Assembly: GCF_034366625.1 (NCBI RefSeq)
Contig: NZ_JAXMIH010000010.1
Span: 186,001 to 250,000, forward strand
Reading direction: 5' to 3'
Source of the DNA: Prosthecobacter sp.
GTDB lineage: Bacteria; Verrucomicrobiota; Verrucomicrobiia; Verrucomicrobiales; Verrucomicrobiaceae
Length of the DNA: 64,000 nt
Of this stretch, positions 52,454 to 61,115 are shown piece by piece. The position numbers and the translations under genes are program-made. A model generated the notes under the pieces. It was not told the origin of the DNA, searched no databases, and saw nothing but the letters and a program-made list of their open reading frames with translations. Position 1 is the stretch's first letter. Each line of letters opens with the position of its first letter.

Positions 52454-53089
52454 ATGCCTTTCCAGTTCTTCAATCCTCAAGCGGGTGTGACGATCACGCA
52501 TGGCCACCTGCCACACTGGGATCAGGAAGGCGCGACTTACTTCATCACCTGGCGCACAGCAGATTCGATCCCAAAGCCCGTTTGGGAGCAATGGCGGCTG
52601 GCTCGTGATGACTGGCTGCTTGCTCATGGCATTGATCCGGCTCAACGCGACTGGCGCAGACTGCTCGAAAATATGTCAGAAGCTGAAAGACGAGATTTTC
52701 GCCAGTTCACCATGCGTCTCGAGCATGAAATGGACTCCTGTCACGGTGCCTGTGTTCTCCGCCAACCGGCACTCCGTCAGATCGTCGTCGATGCGCTGCA
52801 TTTCTTCGACGCACAGCGCTACACCTTGGGTGATTTCGTGGTGATGCCCAATCATGTGCATGTCCTCGTCGGCAGCATGCCCCGTGAAGCCATGCTGGCA
52901 CAGGTGGAGTCCTGGAAACGCTGGACCGCCAAACAAATCAACAAGGTGATTGGGCAGCACGGAAGGTTTTGGCAGGACGAGAGCTTCGACCATCTGGTGC
53001 GCAGTGAAGATGCCTTCCAGAAATTTCGTCGCTACATCGCCGAGAATCCGGTGAAAGCCCGCCTGAAGGACACCGAGTTCACGCATTGA
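52454..53089 (+). CDS. REP-associated tyrosine transposase (RAYT, Y1 family)
   Basis: A 211-residue Y1-type transposase starting at 52454; the upstream open frame is REP sequence and is not counted. The domain has EGATYFITWRTAD, the HUH metal site MPNHVHVLVG and the catalytic Tyr in KFRRYIAENPVKA. WQDESFDHLVRSEDAF is typical of RAYTs. RAYTs cleave and move single-stranded REP hairpins, and the gene is flanked by inverted REP doublets as expected. It is intact; whether still active is unknown. Confidence 0.93.
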   Translation: MPFQFFNPQAGVTITHGHLPHWDQEGATYFITWRTADSIPKPVWEQWRLARDDWLLAHGIDPAQRDWRRLLENMSEAERRDFRQFTMRLEHEMDSCHGACVLRQPALRQIVVDALHFFDAQRYTLGDFVVMPNHVHVLVGSMPREAMLAQVESWKRWTAKQINKVIGQHGRFWQDESFDHLVRSEDAFQKFRRYIAENPVKARLKDTEFTH

Positions 53090-53116
53090 AAACAGACGGC
53101 GTGAGAACCAGCGTGA

Positions 53117-53191
53117 AGTGGTCCGCACATTCCATGTGCGGCACGAGCGTCCCTAGGCAACCGAACCCCGCACACGGAGTGTGAGGAGCAC
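53117..53191. repeat. Right REP pair flanking the RAYT gene
   Basis: Inverted copy of the left pair: CCGCACAT-TCC-ATGTGCGG (53123-53141) and CACAC-GGA-GTGTG (53171-53183) followed by AGGAGCAC. Both hairpin sequences are identical to the left copies read on the other strand. Confidence 0.85.
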
Positions 53192-53209
53192 ATCGCTGCG
53201 AGGCCTTCG

Positions 53210-54037
53210 TCACCGCAAACTTGTCACACCCCCCTCCATTTTGAACAGCCGCTCCACCTCCGCGTCGGTCAAGGCACGGTCAAACACCGCCAGATCGTCC
53301 TGATGACCGACATAGGATGCGCCGAGCACCAGCGCCACACTTGCGGGATCCCAACCGAAGCTCAGATCCCAGTTCTCGATGCGCCCTTGGAGCTTGCCGT
53401 TGAGGAAAAGACTGCCACTCGACTTCCCGGCCTTGTTGTTCACGTTGGAAAGCGTGAAAACCACATGCGTCCACGTGTCGCGGGTGAACGGCGGCTTCGC
53501 CACCTGCACCATCGGCCGTTTCTCGAAGGGAATGTCCGCCCATTGCACATTCGTCGGGTTCCAGATGTGAAATAACGGACGCACAGCATAGCGGAAGAAG
53601 CGCGGCGTCTCATCCTTCGAGAACTCCAGGAAGATGTAGCCCTTCTTCACATCATCGCCCGTGATCTGCACGGGATCGCAGTAGCCCGGCTCCAGATCCT
53701 CATCCGGTGTCAGCCGCAGCCACACCGACACCGTGGCACTCCACGACTTGTCATTGTAGCCCAGCACGTTCATCCCGTTGAACTGCGGCCGCGTGACTCC
53801 CTTCTTTGGGAAATGCACGCAGCCACCGAATTTCCCGCCCGCAGCGAGTTTCACATCGTCATTCGGCACACAGGGCACGAAGTCCTTGCCCTTCTTGATC
53901 ACGCAATCCTTGCTGCCCTTGCTGAAATCAGCGTTCAAGCTCGAATCAAAGGATGCATGGAAGACGAGTGACGACTTGAGCGAGTCTTGGGCGAGCAACG
54001 GCGAGGCAAGGCAGAGAAAGATGACGAGTGGTTTCAT
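53210..54037 (-). CDS. Secreted LamG domain protein
   Basis: A 275-residue protein with a signal peptide (about 16 residues, LLAQ) and a single LamG/concanavalin-A-like domain: SLVFHASFDSSLNADF, SWSATVSVWLRLTPDEDL, TWTHVVFTLSNVN, GSLFLNGKLQGRIENW and the terminal DDLAVFDRALTDAEVERLF, shared almost word for word with the LamG end of the ceramidase-like protein at 13250. Probably extracellular carbohydrate binding; no catalytic motif. Confidence 0.85.
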   Translation of the reverse strand: MKPLVIFLCLASPLLAQDSLKSSLVFHASFDSSLNADFSKGSKDCVIKKGKDFVPCVPNDDVKLAAGGKFGGCVHFPKKGVTRPQFNGMNVLGYNDKSWSATVSVWLRLTPDEDLEPGYCDPVQITGDDVKKGYIFLEFSKDETPRFFRYAVRPLFHIWNPTNVQWADIPFEKRPMVQVAKPPFTRDTWTHVVFTLSNVNNKAGKSSGSLFLNGKLQGRIENWDLSFGWDPASVALVLGASYVGHQDDLAVFDRALTDAEVERLFKMEGGVTSLR

Positions 54038-54142
54038 GGCTGGTTTGCCATGAACGCTAGCCAGCCATGAACCTTTGCGGCGGCGGGTCGTTTTGCCTTG
54101 GTGATTGACAGATCGTGCCCGCCTCGCCTGTTCTGTCCGACC

Positions 54143-56908
54143 ATGAAATTCCGCACGTGCCTCGCGTCACTCGCCCTCGCCACCACGCTCATCGCGCAAA
54201 AGCCCGACGCCCCCGCCACGCCCTCGCCGTGGGGCGATTTCGTGGAGAAGGATTTTCCGTTCTTCAGCAGCGTGCTGGACTGTCGCGACCTCGGCGAAGG
54301 CTTTCCGAAGGACAATCTGACGCCCCGCGGCCTCATCCTGAACCTCGGCCACAACCTCTGGGCCTGCTTCGACACCGACCTCCTCCGCATCGCCTGCATC
54401 TGGGAAGGCGAGGAGGGCAAACCACCCGTCACTCCCGAAGCGCTCGCACCCGGCTCCTATCACATCGCCGGACAGAAGACCAAGGATGGCCAGGAGTATC
54501 TGCCGAAGCCGGTGGGCAAGGTGTGGCTGGCGAATGGCATCTATCCCGGCTGGCAGGTCGGTGAGAAACCGAGCTTCGCTGATCCGCGTGAGCCGACAGC
54601 GAGCAAGGAGGAAGTGGGGAGAGGACCAATCCCTGCGCAGATCGGAGTTTTTCAATCCATTGAGGTCACGTATGACGGAAACGTCGTTTTCATCAATTCA
54701 TTGGTTGGTGGAACAGTCATTCAGGAATGGATATGGATAGAGCCACCCTTTCGAGACAAGACTCATGTCTTGATGCGCGGTTTTTCAGTCCACGAGCATT
54801 CGAAGCCAATTAGTTTCGCAGTTTGTTCATCAAACAAGCCGCTTACCAAAGTGGTAGGAGAGAACTACGCAATCATCTCCGGTGGGAACAGCCCGTTGGA
54901 GTCGATTGAAATCCGCCCCAAGCCAGGCTTGGAAACGAAGATCGATGCCGACATCATTGATCAAAAGGGACTGAATGTAGCCTGCGTCACACTCCCGCCC
55001 ACGAAAGACCGGCAGATCTTTTATGTGGCATCTGCGTTGAACTTGCCGCTTCAAGCATCGGTTGATTCAAAAGTCCGCACGGCTTCTCAAAAACCGTCTG
55101 AACCGATCATCTCTTGGCCCCAGACTCTCACCACCAAAGCCACGCTCTCCCCCAAACCCGACGCCTACGTCATCGACGACATTCCCCTGCCCTTCGCGAA
55201 TCCGTGGAAGCGCAATGTACGGCTGGCGGACATCGCGTTTCTCAATGACCAGGGGGATGCGGCGGGCGTGACCTTCGATGGTGATGTGTGGCTGATCTCG
55301 GGCTTGAAGGGCGATTTGGAGAAGGTGACATGGAAGCGCTACGCCAGCGGGCTGCATGAGCCGATGAGCATCGTGGTCAGAAAAGCAGAAAGCGAAAAGC
55401 AGAAAGCAGAAATCCTGGTGTTTGATCGCAACGGCATCTGGAAGCTGGTGGACACGAACAACGACGGCGAATGCGACCGCTATGAGATGTTCTGCAACCT
55501 CTTCGCGCAGACGGCGGAGACGCGGGAGTTTCCGAACTCGATGAAGCTGGGGCCGAAGGGCGAGCTGTACATCTCCAAAGGCGGCCAGGAGGGCACGACG
55601 CGTGGCAAGCACAACGGCACCGTGATCAAGGTGGCGGCGAATGGGAAGAAAATTGACGTGATCGGTTATGGCCTACGCCAGCCGTTCATCGGCGTGCATC
55701 CGCTGACGGGGCTGGTCACGGCGAGTGATCAGCAGGGCAACTACGTGCCGTCCACGCCGCTGCACATCATCTCGGATCATCACTTCTACGGCCATCTGCC
55801 GACGATTGCGCCAAAGGAGCGGTATCCCGAGACGATCACCGAGCCGCTGACGTGGCTGCCGCATCCGGTGAACCCAAGTGGTGTGACACAGACTTGGCTC
55901 GTGGGCGCGAAGATGGGTCCGGTGAATGATGAACTCATCCATATCGGCTACAACCGGCCGGAACTTTTCCGCGTGCTGATGAACTCGCGCTTTGCGAGAC
56001 CGCAGGCGGCGGTGGTGAGCTTTTCCCGCGACTTCGACTTCCCCACGCTCAACGCGACCGTGAATCCGGCGGACGGACAGCTTTACGTCACCGGTTTCCA
56101 AGTTTGGGGCACAGTGGTGAAGAAGTTGAGCGGTCTGGTGCGCGTGCGCTACACGGACAAACCGCGAGTACTGCTCAAAGAAGTGACGCCAACAGACAAG
56201 GGCCTGCTTCTGCGCTTCAACGCGAAGCTCGATGCCAAACTGGCCACTGATCCGAGCAGCTACAGCGCCGAGCGCTGGAACTACAAGCGCACCTTCGACT
56301 ACGGCTCGCCGCATTTGAAGCTGGACGGCAGCACCGGCCAGGAATTCATGACCGCCAGCAGCGCCTACCTCAGCAAGGACGGCTTGAGTGTGTTGGTAGG
56401 TTTTCCCGACATGAAAACCTGCCATCAGATGCGCATCGGCTGGGGACTCAAAAGCGCGGACGGCCTGCCCGCGCAAAACACCGCCTACTTCACGCCGTGG
56501 GAACTCATGACATTTGATCCGGCCAAAGAGGGCTTTGAAGCAGGCTTGAAGGTCGATCTCACACCGCGCCAGGCGCTGGCGACCACGCAAACGAAGCCGA
56601 CGGCGGCGGAAGGCGAGCGCCTGTATCAAATGTTTGGCTGCATGGCCTGCCATAGCACAGACGGCACCCTCGTCGGCAAAGTGGGACCGAGTTGGAAAGG
56701 CTTGTTCGGTGCCGAGCGCGACATCGCCAAGGGCATGAAAGGCAAGCTGAAAGCCGATGAAGCCTACTTGCGCGAGTCCATCACGAATCCGAGCGCCAAG
56801 GTCGTGAAGGGCTTCGAGAAATTCGATACTGGCATGCCGATCTACGCGGGCATCTTGAACGACTCACAGATCGAGAGCCTGATTCTGTATATCAAGAGTT
56901 TGAAATAG
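54143..56908 (+). CDS. DUF6797-type secreted protein with C-terminal cytochrome c
   Basis: A 921-residue secreted protein starting at 54143, with signal peptide (about 19 residues). The N-terminal part (SPWGDFVEKDFPFFSSVLDC) looks like DUF6797, followed by a beta-propeller PVC-type region (DIAFLNDQGDAAGVTFDGDVW, VDTNNDGECDRYEM, GLRQPFIGVHPLTG) and a final haem-binding C-M-A-C-H with VGPSWKGLF. Likely a periplasmic redox protein. Two oddities: a low-GC segment (about 54630-55110) within the gene, and a repeat-derived peptide (RKAESEKQKAE) encoded at 55379-55412. Confidence 0.85.
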   Translation: MKFRTCLASLALATTLIAQKPDAPATPSPWGDFVEKDFPFFSSVLDCRDLGEGFPKDNLTPRGLILNLGHNLWACFDTDLLRIACIWEGEEGKPPVTPEALAPGSYHIAGQKTKDGQEYLPKPVGKVWLANGIYPGWQVGEKPSFADPREPTASKEEVGRGPIPAQIGVFQSIEVTYDGNVVFINSLVGGTVIQEWIWIEPPFRDKTHVLMRGFSVHEHSKPISFAVCSSNKPLTKVVGENYAIISGGNSPLESIEIRPKPGLETKIDADIIDQKGLNVACVTLPPTKDRQIFYVASALNLPLQASVDSKVRTASQKPSEPIISWPQTLTTKATLSPKPDAYVIDDIPLPFANPWKRNVRLADIAFLNDQGDAAGVTFDGDVWLISGLKGDLEKVTWKRYASGLHEPMSIVVRKAESEKQKAEILVFDRNGIWKLVDTNNDGECDRYEMFCNLFAQTAETREFPNSMKLGPKGELYISKGGQEGTTRGKHNGTVIKVAANGKKIDVIGYGLRQPFIGVHPLTGLVTASDQQGNYVPSTPLHIISDHHFYGHLPTIAPKERYPETITEPLTWLPHPVNPSGVTQTWLVGAKMGPVNDELIHIGYNRPELFRVLMNSRFARPQAAVVSFSRDFDFPTLNATVNPADGQLYVTGFQVWGTVVKKLSGLVRVRYTDKPRVLLKEVTPTDKGLLLRFNAKLDAKLATDPSSYSAERWNYKRTFDYGSPHLKLDGSTGQEFMTASSAYLSKDGLSVLVGFPDMKTCHQMRIGWGLKSADGLPAQNTAYFTPWELMTFDPAKEGFEAGLKVDLTPRQALATTQTKPTAAEGERLYQMFGCMACHSTDGTLVGKVGPSWKGLFGAERDIAKGMKGKLKADEAYLRESITNPSAKVVKGFEKFDTGMPIYAGILNDSQIESLILYIKSLK
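55379..55412 (+). repeat. In-frame AGCAGAAA-type repeat inside coding sequence
   Basis: Near-direct repeats of GCAGAAA and GCGAAAA within the DUF6797/cytochrome gene encode a Lys/Glu-rich stretch. The unit resembles those of the intergenic composite palindromes, especially the AGCTGAAA element at 365-426. Confidence 0.6.
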
Positions 56909-56933
56909 GAGCAAGGTCTCCAGATCCCGGAAT

Positions 56934-56954
56934 GTGGGGGCTGGAAGCCCCCAC
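56934..56954. terminator. Strong hairpin between convergent genes
   Basis: A perfect 9-bp stem GTGGGGGCT/AGCCCCCAC with loop GGA lies between the cytochrome gene stop and ruvA stop. No T-run. It may serve both genes, or be a dispersed REP element; its GGA loop matches the RAYT-associated hairpins. Confidence 0.65.
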
Positions 56955-56962
56955 TCCTTGGG

Positions 56963-57568
56963 CTAGTTCATGCTGCGCAGCGCTTCACGGATGAGTTTGT
57001 CGGCTGTGTCGAGGCTGGGCTGCTTTGCCAATTCGTTCACGGTTTTGACCGCCTCGCCCTGCTTGTAGCCGAGGGCGATCAAACCGAGCACGGCATCGCT
57101 TTGCGCCTCTTGCTTCGGATCGTGTGTGCCTTTGGCCGTGCGGGCGTTCTGCCAGGCATCGACGACGCCGACCTTGTCCTTCAGCTCCAGCACGATGCGC
57201 TCGGCGGTCTTGCCGCCCACGCCCTTGATGCGTGAGAGCGCTTTCACATCCCCCGCGATCACCGCATCTTTAAAAGCAGCCACCGGCAGACCACTGAGCA
57301 CGCTGAGCGCCATCTTGGGACCGATGCCGGACACCCGATCCATCAGCAAGCGAAACAAATCGCGCTCATCCGAGGTCATGAAGCCAAACAACGTGTGATC
57401 ACGGTCCGTGACGTGGTAATGCGTGAGCAATTGCACTTCCGCCCCTGCCTGCGGCAGCTTGTCAAAGGTCGTCAGTGGAATGAGGGCAACGTAGCCGACG
57501 CCGTGAACATCGATTGTCACACGATGAGGCAGGGCTTCGGCCAGGATTCCACGCAGAAAGGCGATCAT
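56963..57568 (-). CDS. ruvA: Holliday junction branch migration protein RuvA
   Basis: A 201-residue protein of normal length. Domain I is an OB fold (MIAFLRGILAEALPHRVTIDV, GVGYVALIPL). Two helix-hairpin-helix motifs follow (LLMDRVSGIGPKMALSVLSG, LSRIKGVGGKTAERIVLEL), then a flexible linker and C-terminal domain III (AVLGLIALGYKQGEAVKTVNEL) that contacts RuvB. It binds Holliday junctions and loads the RuvB motor. ruvB and ruvC are not in the window. Confidence 0.97.
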   Translation of the reverse strand: MIAFLRGILAEALPHRVTIDVHGVGYVALIPLTTFDKLPQAGAEVQLLTHYHVTDRDHTLFGFMTSDERDLFRLLMDRVSGIGPKMALSVLSGLPVAAFKDAVIAGDVKALSRIKGVGGKTAERIVLELKDKVGVVDAWQNARTAKGTHDPKQEAQSDAVLGLIALGYKQGEAVKTVNELAKQPSLDTADKLIREALRSMN

Positions 57569-57641
57569 GCGCCCATGAAGGCGTTGGCAGGCCGGGGTGC
57601 AAGCGAAGGTTCAAATGCCCCCTCAATTCAGATGAAGTCCG

Positions 57642-59048
57642 TCACACTGCTTTGCTCGCGTCATGCGGCGTCTTGAGCACCAGACGGAACTTGCCTGTTT
57701 GCGGATCGGCGGGCAACGAATCCACGCATTCGATCTCGAATCGAACGTTGCGCATGTCTTTCCCATCCAGAACGTGCCGTAGAATGTCGCTCACTTGATC
57801 GCAGACGGCCTGACGGCGCTGCTCCGTGATCCCATGCTCGAAACAAGCGCGAAAACGGAATGCCTCCAGGCTTTCCAACACCACCTGCCACGCCTTCAGT
57901 CCGGGCACCAGCATTTCGGCAATGACGGCGGGATGGATGAAATCTTCACCGCCATGCTGATTGATGAAAACCAGATTGTGCTCCTGCCGCCCAACCAATG
58001 CCGTCACTTTGGTGAAAGGGTAACGATCTTGTCTTGGACCCCGGTCAGGGGTGAGGACATCACTCATCCGATAACGAATGAGCGGCATGGCGTCGTTGAA
58101 AAGATTCGTCACACAGGTGTGATCTTCATTGAGTTCGAAGATCAAGTCGTCCTCCATCAGATGCATGCCGTCGCTTCCTGGAAGCGTGATGCCCATGTAC
58201 AGATGCTCTGTCGAGGCGTAGAGATTGGTCACGGGCATCTGAAACACGCGTTCTACATAGGCCCTTGCGTCAGGGAGCAGCGCCTCGGCACCACTGGCAA
58301 TACGCTGCGGTCGAATGCGCAGACGTCCCTGCTCCTGAAACTCAGCCAAGGTCTTGAGCATGTTCGCATACGCAGTCACAACCCGTGGCTGAAAGGCGTT
58401 CAAATCATCAATGACCTCGTCCATGGGCTGGAGCACATCGTAGGTACGGATGTTGTAAAAAAGGCGGTTGGCCCCCTGATTGCCTGACTGCGCCAGATTC
58501 ACACCGCCCGAGTGTCCGTGTGCAACGCCGACATAGGCAACACGCTGCCGCCAACGCAGCGGTGCAACGCGCACCCCCAGACTGGCCGCGGATATCCAGG
58601 CCTCATGGGAGAAGACGAAACAACCGAGTTCCCCTGAGGAGCCGGAGGTGTTCATCACATGGTATTTGCCATCGAACAGATTCCCTCCATCCGAGGATTG
58701 AGCGAGAAAATCGATGATCCGGGCACGTGTGATGCGACGGTCAGTGACGATGTCATCAAAATGACGGGCAACGTCCTGCTTGGTCAGAACCGGGAAGTCA
58801 GTCGGCACACAGGTGGCAGGATCAATGCCTCGGTCCGCGATGATGGCACGGTAGTAGGGTGAATGTTCCTGAACATGGGCCACCAAGCAGCGAAACTTCC
58901 TGAGCTGACGGGCCTCCAATTGTGCGCGTGTGCCTCGCGGCACGCGTCCATGATCCCAGAGGGCCCGGAGCCAGAGGAAAGGGTCTTTAAGTTTCATGCG
59001 GTCGGATGGCAGACAGTCCAACAACCATGATGCAGCCTTCAAAAGCAA
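57642..59048 (-). CDS. Adenylate-forming ligase, phenylacetate-CoA ligase/CapK-like
   Basis: A 468-residue protein of the ANL superfamily. The N-terminus (LRKFRCLVAHVQEHSPYYRAII) and the P-loop-like NTSGSSGE match the PaaK/CapK group; NLYASTEHLYMG and PLIRYRMSDVLTPD mark the A5/A7-like motifs. An alternative start at 58997 (MKLKDPFLW) is possible and would remove a short hydrophobic lead. These enzymes activate a carboxylate as an adenylate, sometimes for transfer to CoA or polysaccharide; the substrate is unknown. Confidence 0.82.
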   Translation of the reverse strand: MLLKAASWLLDCLPSDRMKLKDPFLWLRALWDHGRVPRGTRAQLEARQLRKFRCLVAHVQEHSPYYRAIIADRGIDPATCVPTDFPVLTKQDVARHFDDIVTDRRITRARIIDFLAQSSDGGNLFDGKYHVMNTSGSSGELGCFVFSHEAWISAASLGVRVAPLRWRQRVAYVGVAHGHSGGVNLAQSGNQGANRLFYNIRTYDVLQPMDEVIDDLNAFQPRVVTAYANMLKTLAEFQEQGRLRIRPQRIASGAEALLPDARAYVERVFQMPVTNLYASTEHLYMGITLPGSDGMHLMEDDLIFELNEDHTCVTNLFNDAMPLIRYRMSDVLTPDRGPRQDRYPFTKVTALVGRQEHNLVFINQHGGEDFIHPAVIAEMLVPGLKAWQVVLESLEAFRFRACFEHGITEQRRQAVCDQVSDILRHVLDGKDMRNVRFEIECVDSLPADPQTGKFRLVLKTPHDASKAV

Positions 59049-59088
59049 GCTGAGCCACGTGTTGAGTGTGTGAAATCCTCCTGTTCCA

Positions 59089-59119
59089 GGCTGCCATACC
59101 GGAATCCAGCATGGCAGCC
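59089..59119 (-). terminator. Hairpin downstream of htpG
   Basis: A perfect 9-bp stem GGCTGCCAT/ATGGCAGCC with a 13-base loop lies just beyond the htpG stop (59133). There is no clear T-run. Confidence 0.5.
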
Positions 59120-59132
59120 GTGAGATGTCAGG

Positions 59133-60974
59133 TCATGAAGCAGCCAGCTTCTCCATGAGCTTCTGCGTGCGCTCGATGATGCGCTGAGGCTCGTCGAGAA
59201 GACCGGCGGAGAGCAAGGCGTTGTCGAGGATCTGCTCAGAGATGAGGCCGGCAGTTTCGGGGTCGGTCAGGTGGAGTTTGGAGAGGCCTTTGACGAGGTT
59301 GTGGCGCGGGTTGATCTCGAAGACGACCTTCGGGCCGGGCATGCCGCCGTCTTTGCCGAGGGCTTTCATCATCTGGCGCATCTGCGGGGTCATTTCACCT
59401 TCGGGAGTCAACACGAGGGCGGGTGAACCGACGAGGCGCTTGCCGGGACGGACGGTATCGACACTCGCGGTGAGGCGTTCTTTGATCCAGTCGCAGAGCG
59501 TGGTCGTTTCGGCCTCAGGGAGGGCTTCGCCTTCAGCATCGCTGTCGCCAAGGTCGATGTCGTGGGCGTTGACGGACTTGAGGTCCTTGTCGTCGAATTT
59601 GTTGAGGCTGCTGACGACGTATTCGTCGATGGTCTCGAACATGTAGAGCACCTCGATGCCCTTGGCTTTGAAGGCTTCGAGATACGGGCCGCTTTCAATG
59701 GCGGCGCGGGACGGAGCAACTTGGTAGTAGATGGCCTTCTGTTCGCTGGTCATGCGCTTCACATAGTCGGCGAGACCGACGGTTTCGCCGGTCTGGGTCA
59801 TGCTGGATTCAAAGCGCAGCAGCTTGGCGATTGAGTCGCGATTCGTGTGGTCCGTGGCGACGCCTTCTTTGAAGAAGCGGCTGAAGCTCGCATAGAATTC
59901 GTTGTACTTCTTCGCGTCGTCGCTGGCTTCCTTGTCGAGGTGTTTGATGAGGCGTTTGACGACGACATCACCGATTTTGCGCACGAGGGCGCTGTCCTGC
60001 ATGCTCTCGCGGGAGATGTTCAGCGGCAGGTCCTCGCTATCGATGACGCCACGGACGAAGCGCATCCATTCCGGCAGGAGTTTCTTCGGTTTGGGGTCGA
60101 TGAGGACTTTTTTGCAATAGAGGGCCACACCGGGCTCCATCTGGCCCATGCCAAAGGATTCCATGTTCTGCGTTGGCGTGAAGAGCAGCGCGTTGATGGC
60201 AATGGGCGACTCGGCCTGGAAATGCAGGCGGTAGCTGGGATCATCGAAGGCGTGGGCGGTGAACTTGTAGAACTCGTTGTACTGCTCGTCGGTGATGCCG
60301 TCTTTCGATTTGAGCCAGAGGGCTTCCACCGTGTTGACGCGCTCGCCATTGAGCAGGAGCGGGAAGCTGACGAAGTTCGAGTGTTTCTCGATGATCTGCT
60401 TCACCGTGTGCTGCTTGGCGAAGTCGGCGGCGTCTTCCTTGAGATGGAGGACGATTTTGCAGCCGCGCTTCTGATCGACGGATTCATCAATCGTGTAGCT
60501 GCTGGCGCCGTCGCTGGTCCAGACGAGGTGCTCGCCCTCGTTGCGCCAAGAATGCGTGTGAACCTCGACTTTGTCCGCGACCATGAAGGCGGAGTAGAAG
60601 CCGACGCCGAACTGGCCGATGAGCTGCGCGTCGTTTTGCTTGCCTGCATTCTTCAGCGCGGCGGCGAAGGCCTTCGAGCCCGAGTGGGCGATGGTGCCGA
60701 GGTTTTCGACGAGTTCAGCGCGTGTCATACCGATGCCGGTGTCGGCGATGGTGAGAGTGCGGGCGGCCTCATCGGTGGTGATGCTGATTTGCAGTTCGGC
60801 GGCGGCATCAAAGATGTCCTTCTCCGTGAGCTGGGTGAGGCGCATCTTTTCCATCGCGTCGGCGGCGTTGGACACCAGTTCGCGGATGAAGATCTCGCGG
60901 TCGGTGTAGAGGCTGTGGATGACGATATCGAGGACTTGTTTGACTTCGGCCTGGAATTCGTGGGTTTGGCTCAT
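59133..60974 (-). CDS. htpG: Molecular chaperone HtpG (Hsp90)
   Basis: A 613-residue Hsp90 starting at the ATG at 60974 (THEFQAEVKQVLDIVIHSLY); the upstream open frame adds 34 unrelated residues. The GHKL ATPase domain shows FIRELVSNAADA, ADTGIGM and GQFGVGFYSAFMVAD. The middle domain and C-terminal dimerisation domain follow. It assists folding under stress using ATP. Divergent from yidB-like gene at 61116, with a GTCAAG palindrome between. Confidence 0.97.
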   Translation of the reverse strand: MSQTHEFQAEVKQVLDIVIHSLYTDREIFIRELVSNAADAMEKMRLTQLTEKDIFDAAAELQISITTDEAARTLTIADTGIGMTRAELVENLGTIAHSGSKAFAAALKNAGKQNDAQLIGQFGVGFYSAFMVADKVEVHTHSWRNEGEHLVWTSDGASSYTIDESVDQKRGCKIVLHLKEDAADFAKQHTVKQIIEKHSNFVSFPLLLNGERVNTVEALWLKSKDGITDEQYNEFYKFTAHAFDDPSYRLHFQAESPIAINALLFTPTQNMESFGMGQMEPGVALYCKKVLIDPKPKKLLPEWMRFVRGVIDSEDLPLNISRESMQDSALVRKIGDVVVKRLIKHLDKEASDDAKKYNEFYASFSRFFKEGVATDHTNRDSIAKLLRFESSMTQTGETVGLADYVKRMTSEQKAIYYQVAPSRAAIESGPYLEAFKAKGIEVLYMFETIDEYVVSSLNKFDDKDLKSVNAHDIDLGDSDAEGEALPEAETTTLCDWIKERLTASVDTVRPGKRLVGSPALVLTPEGEMTPQMRQMMKALGKDGGMPGPKVVFEINPRHNLVKGLSKLHLTDPETAGLISEQILDNALLSAGLLDEPQRIIERTQKLMEKLAAS

Positions 60975-61024
60975 GGTGATGATTTTTGGGGTTGGGGGTG
61001 GGGAGAGTAGCGGGTGGAAATGCG

Positions 61025-61084
61025 TGGTCAAGGCTTCGCGGGTCAAGAAGGCATCCGTGGCGGAAGGCGAAGCCACCTTGACTT
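61025..61084. repeat. Composite palindrome, GTCAAG type (imperfect)
   Basis: GTCAAGGCTTCGCGGGTCAAG on the left and CGAAGCCACCTTGACT on the right form a looser inverted repeat in the htpG/yidB intergenic region. Units match those at 1143, 40427 and 43198. Confidence 0.5.
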
Positions 61085-61115
61085 TGAAATCCCCTCCCCC
61101 ACACTCCGCACACTC

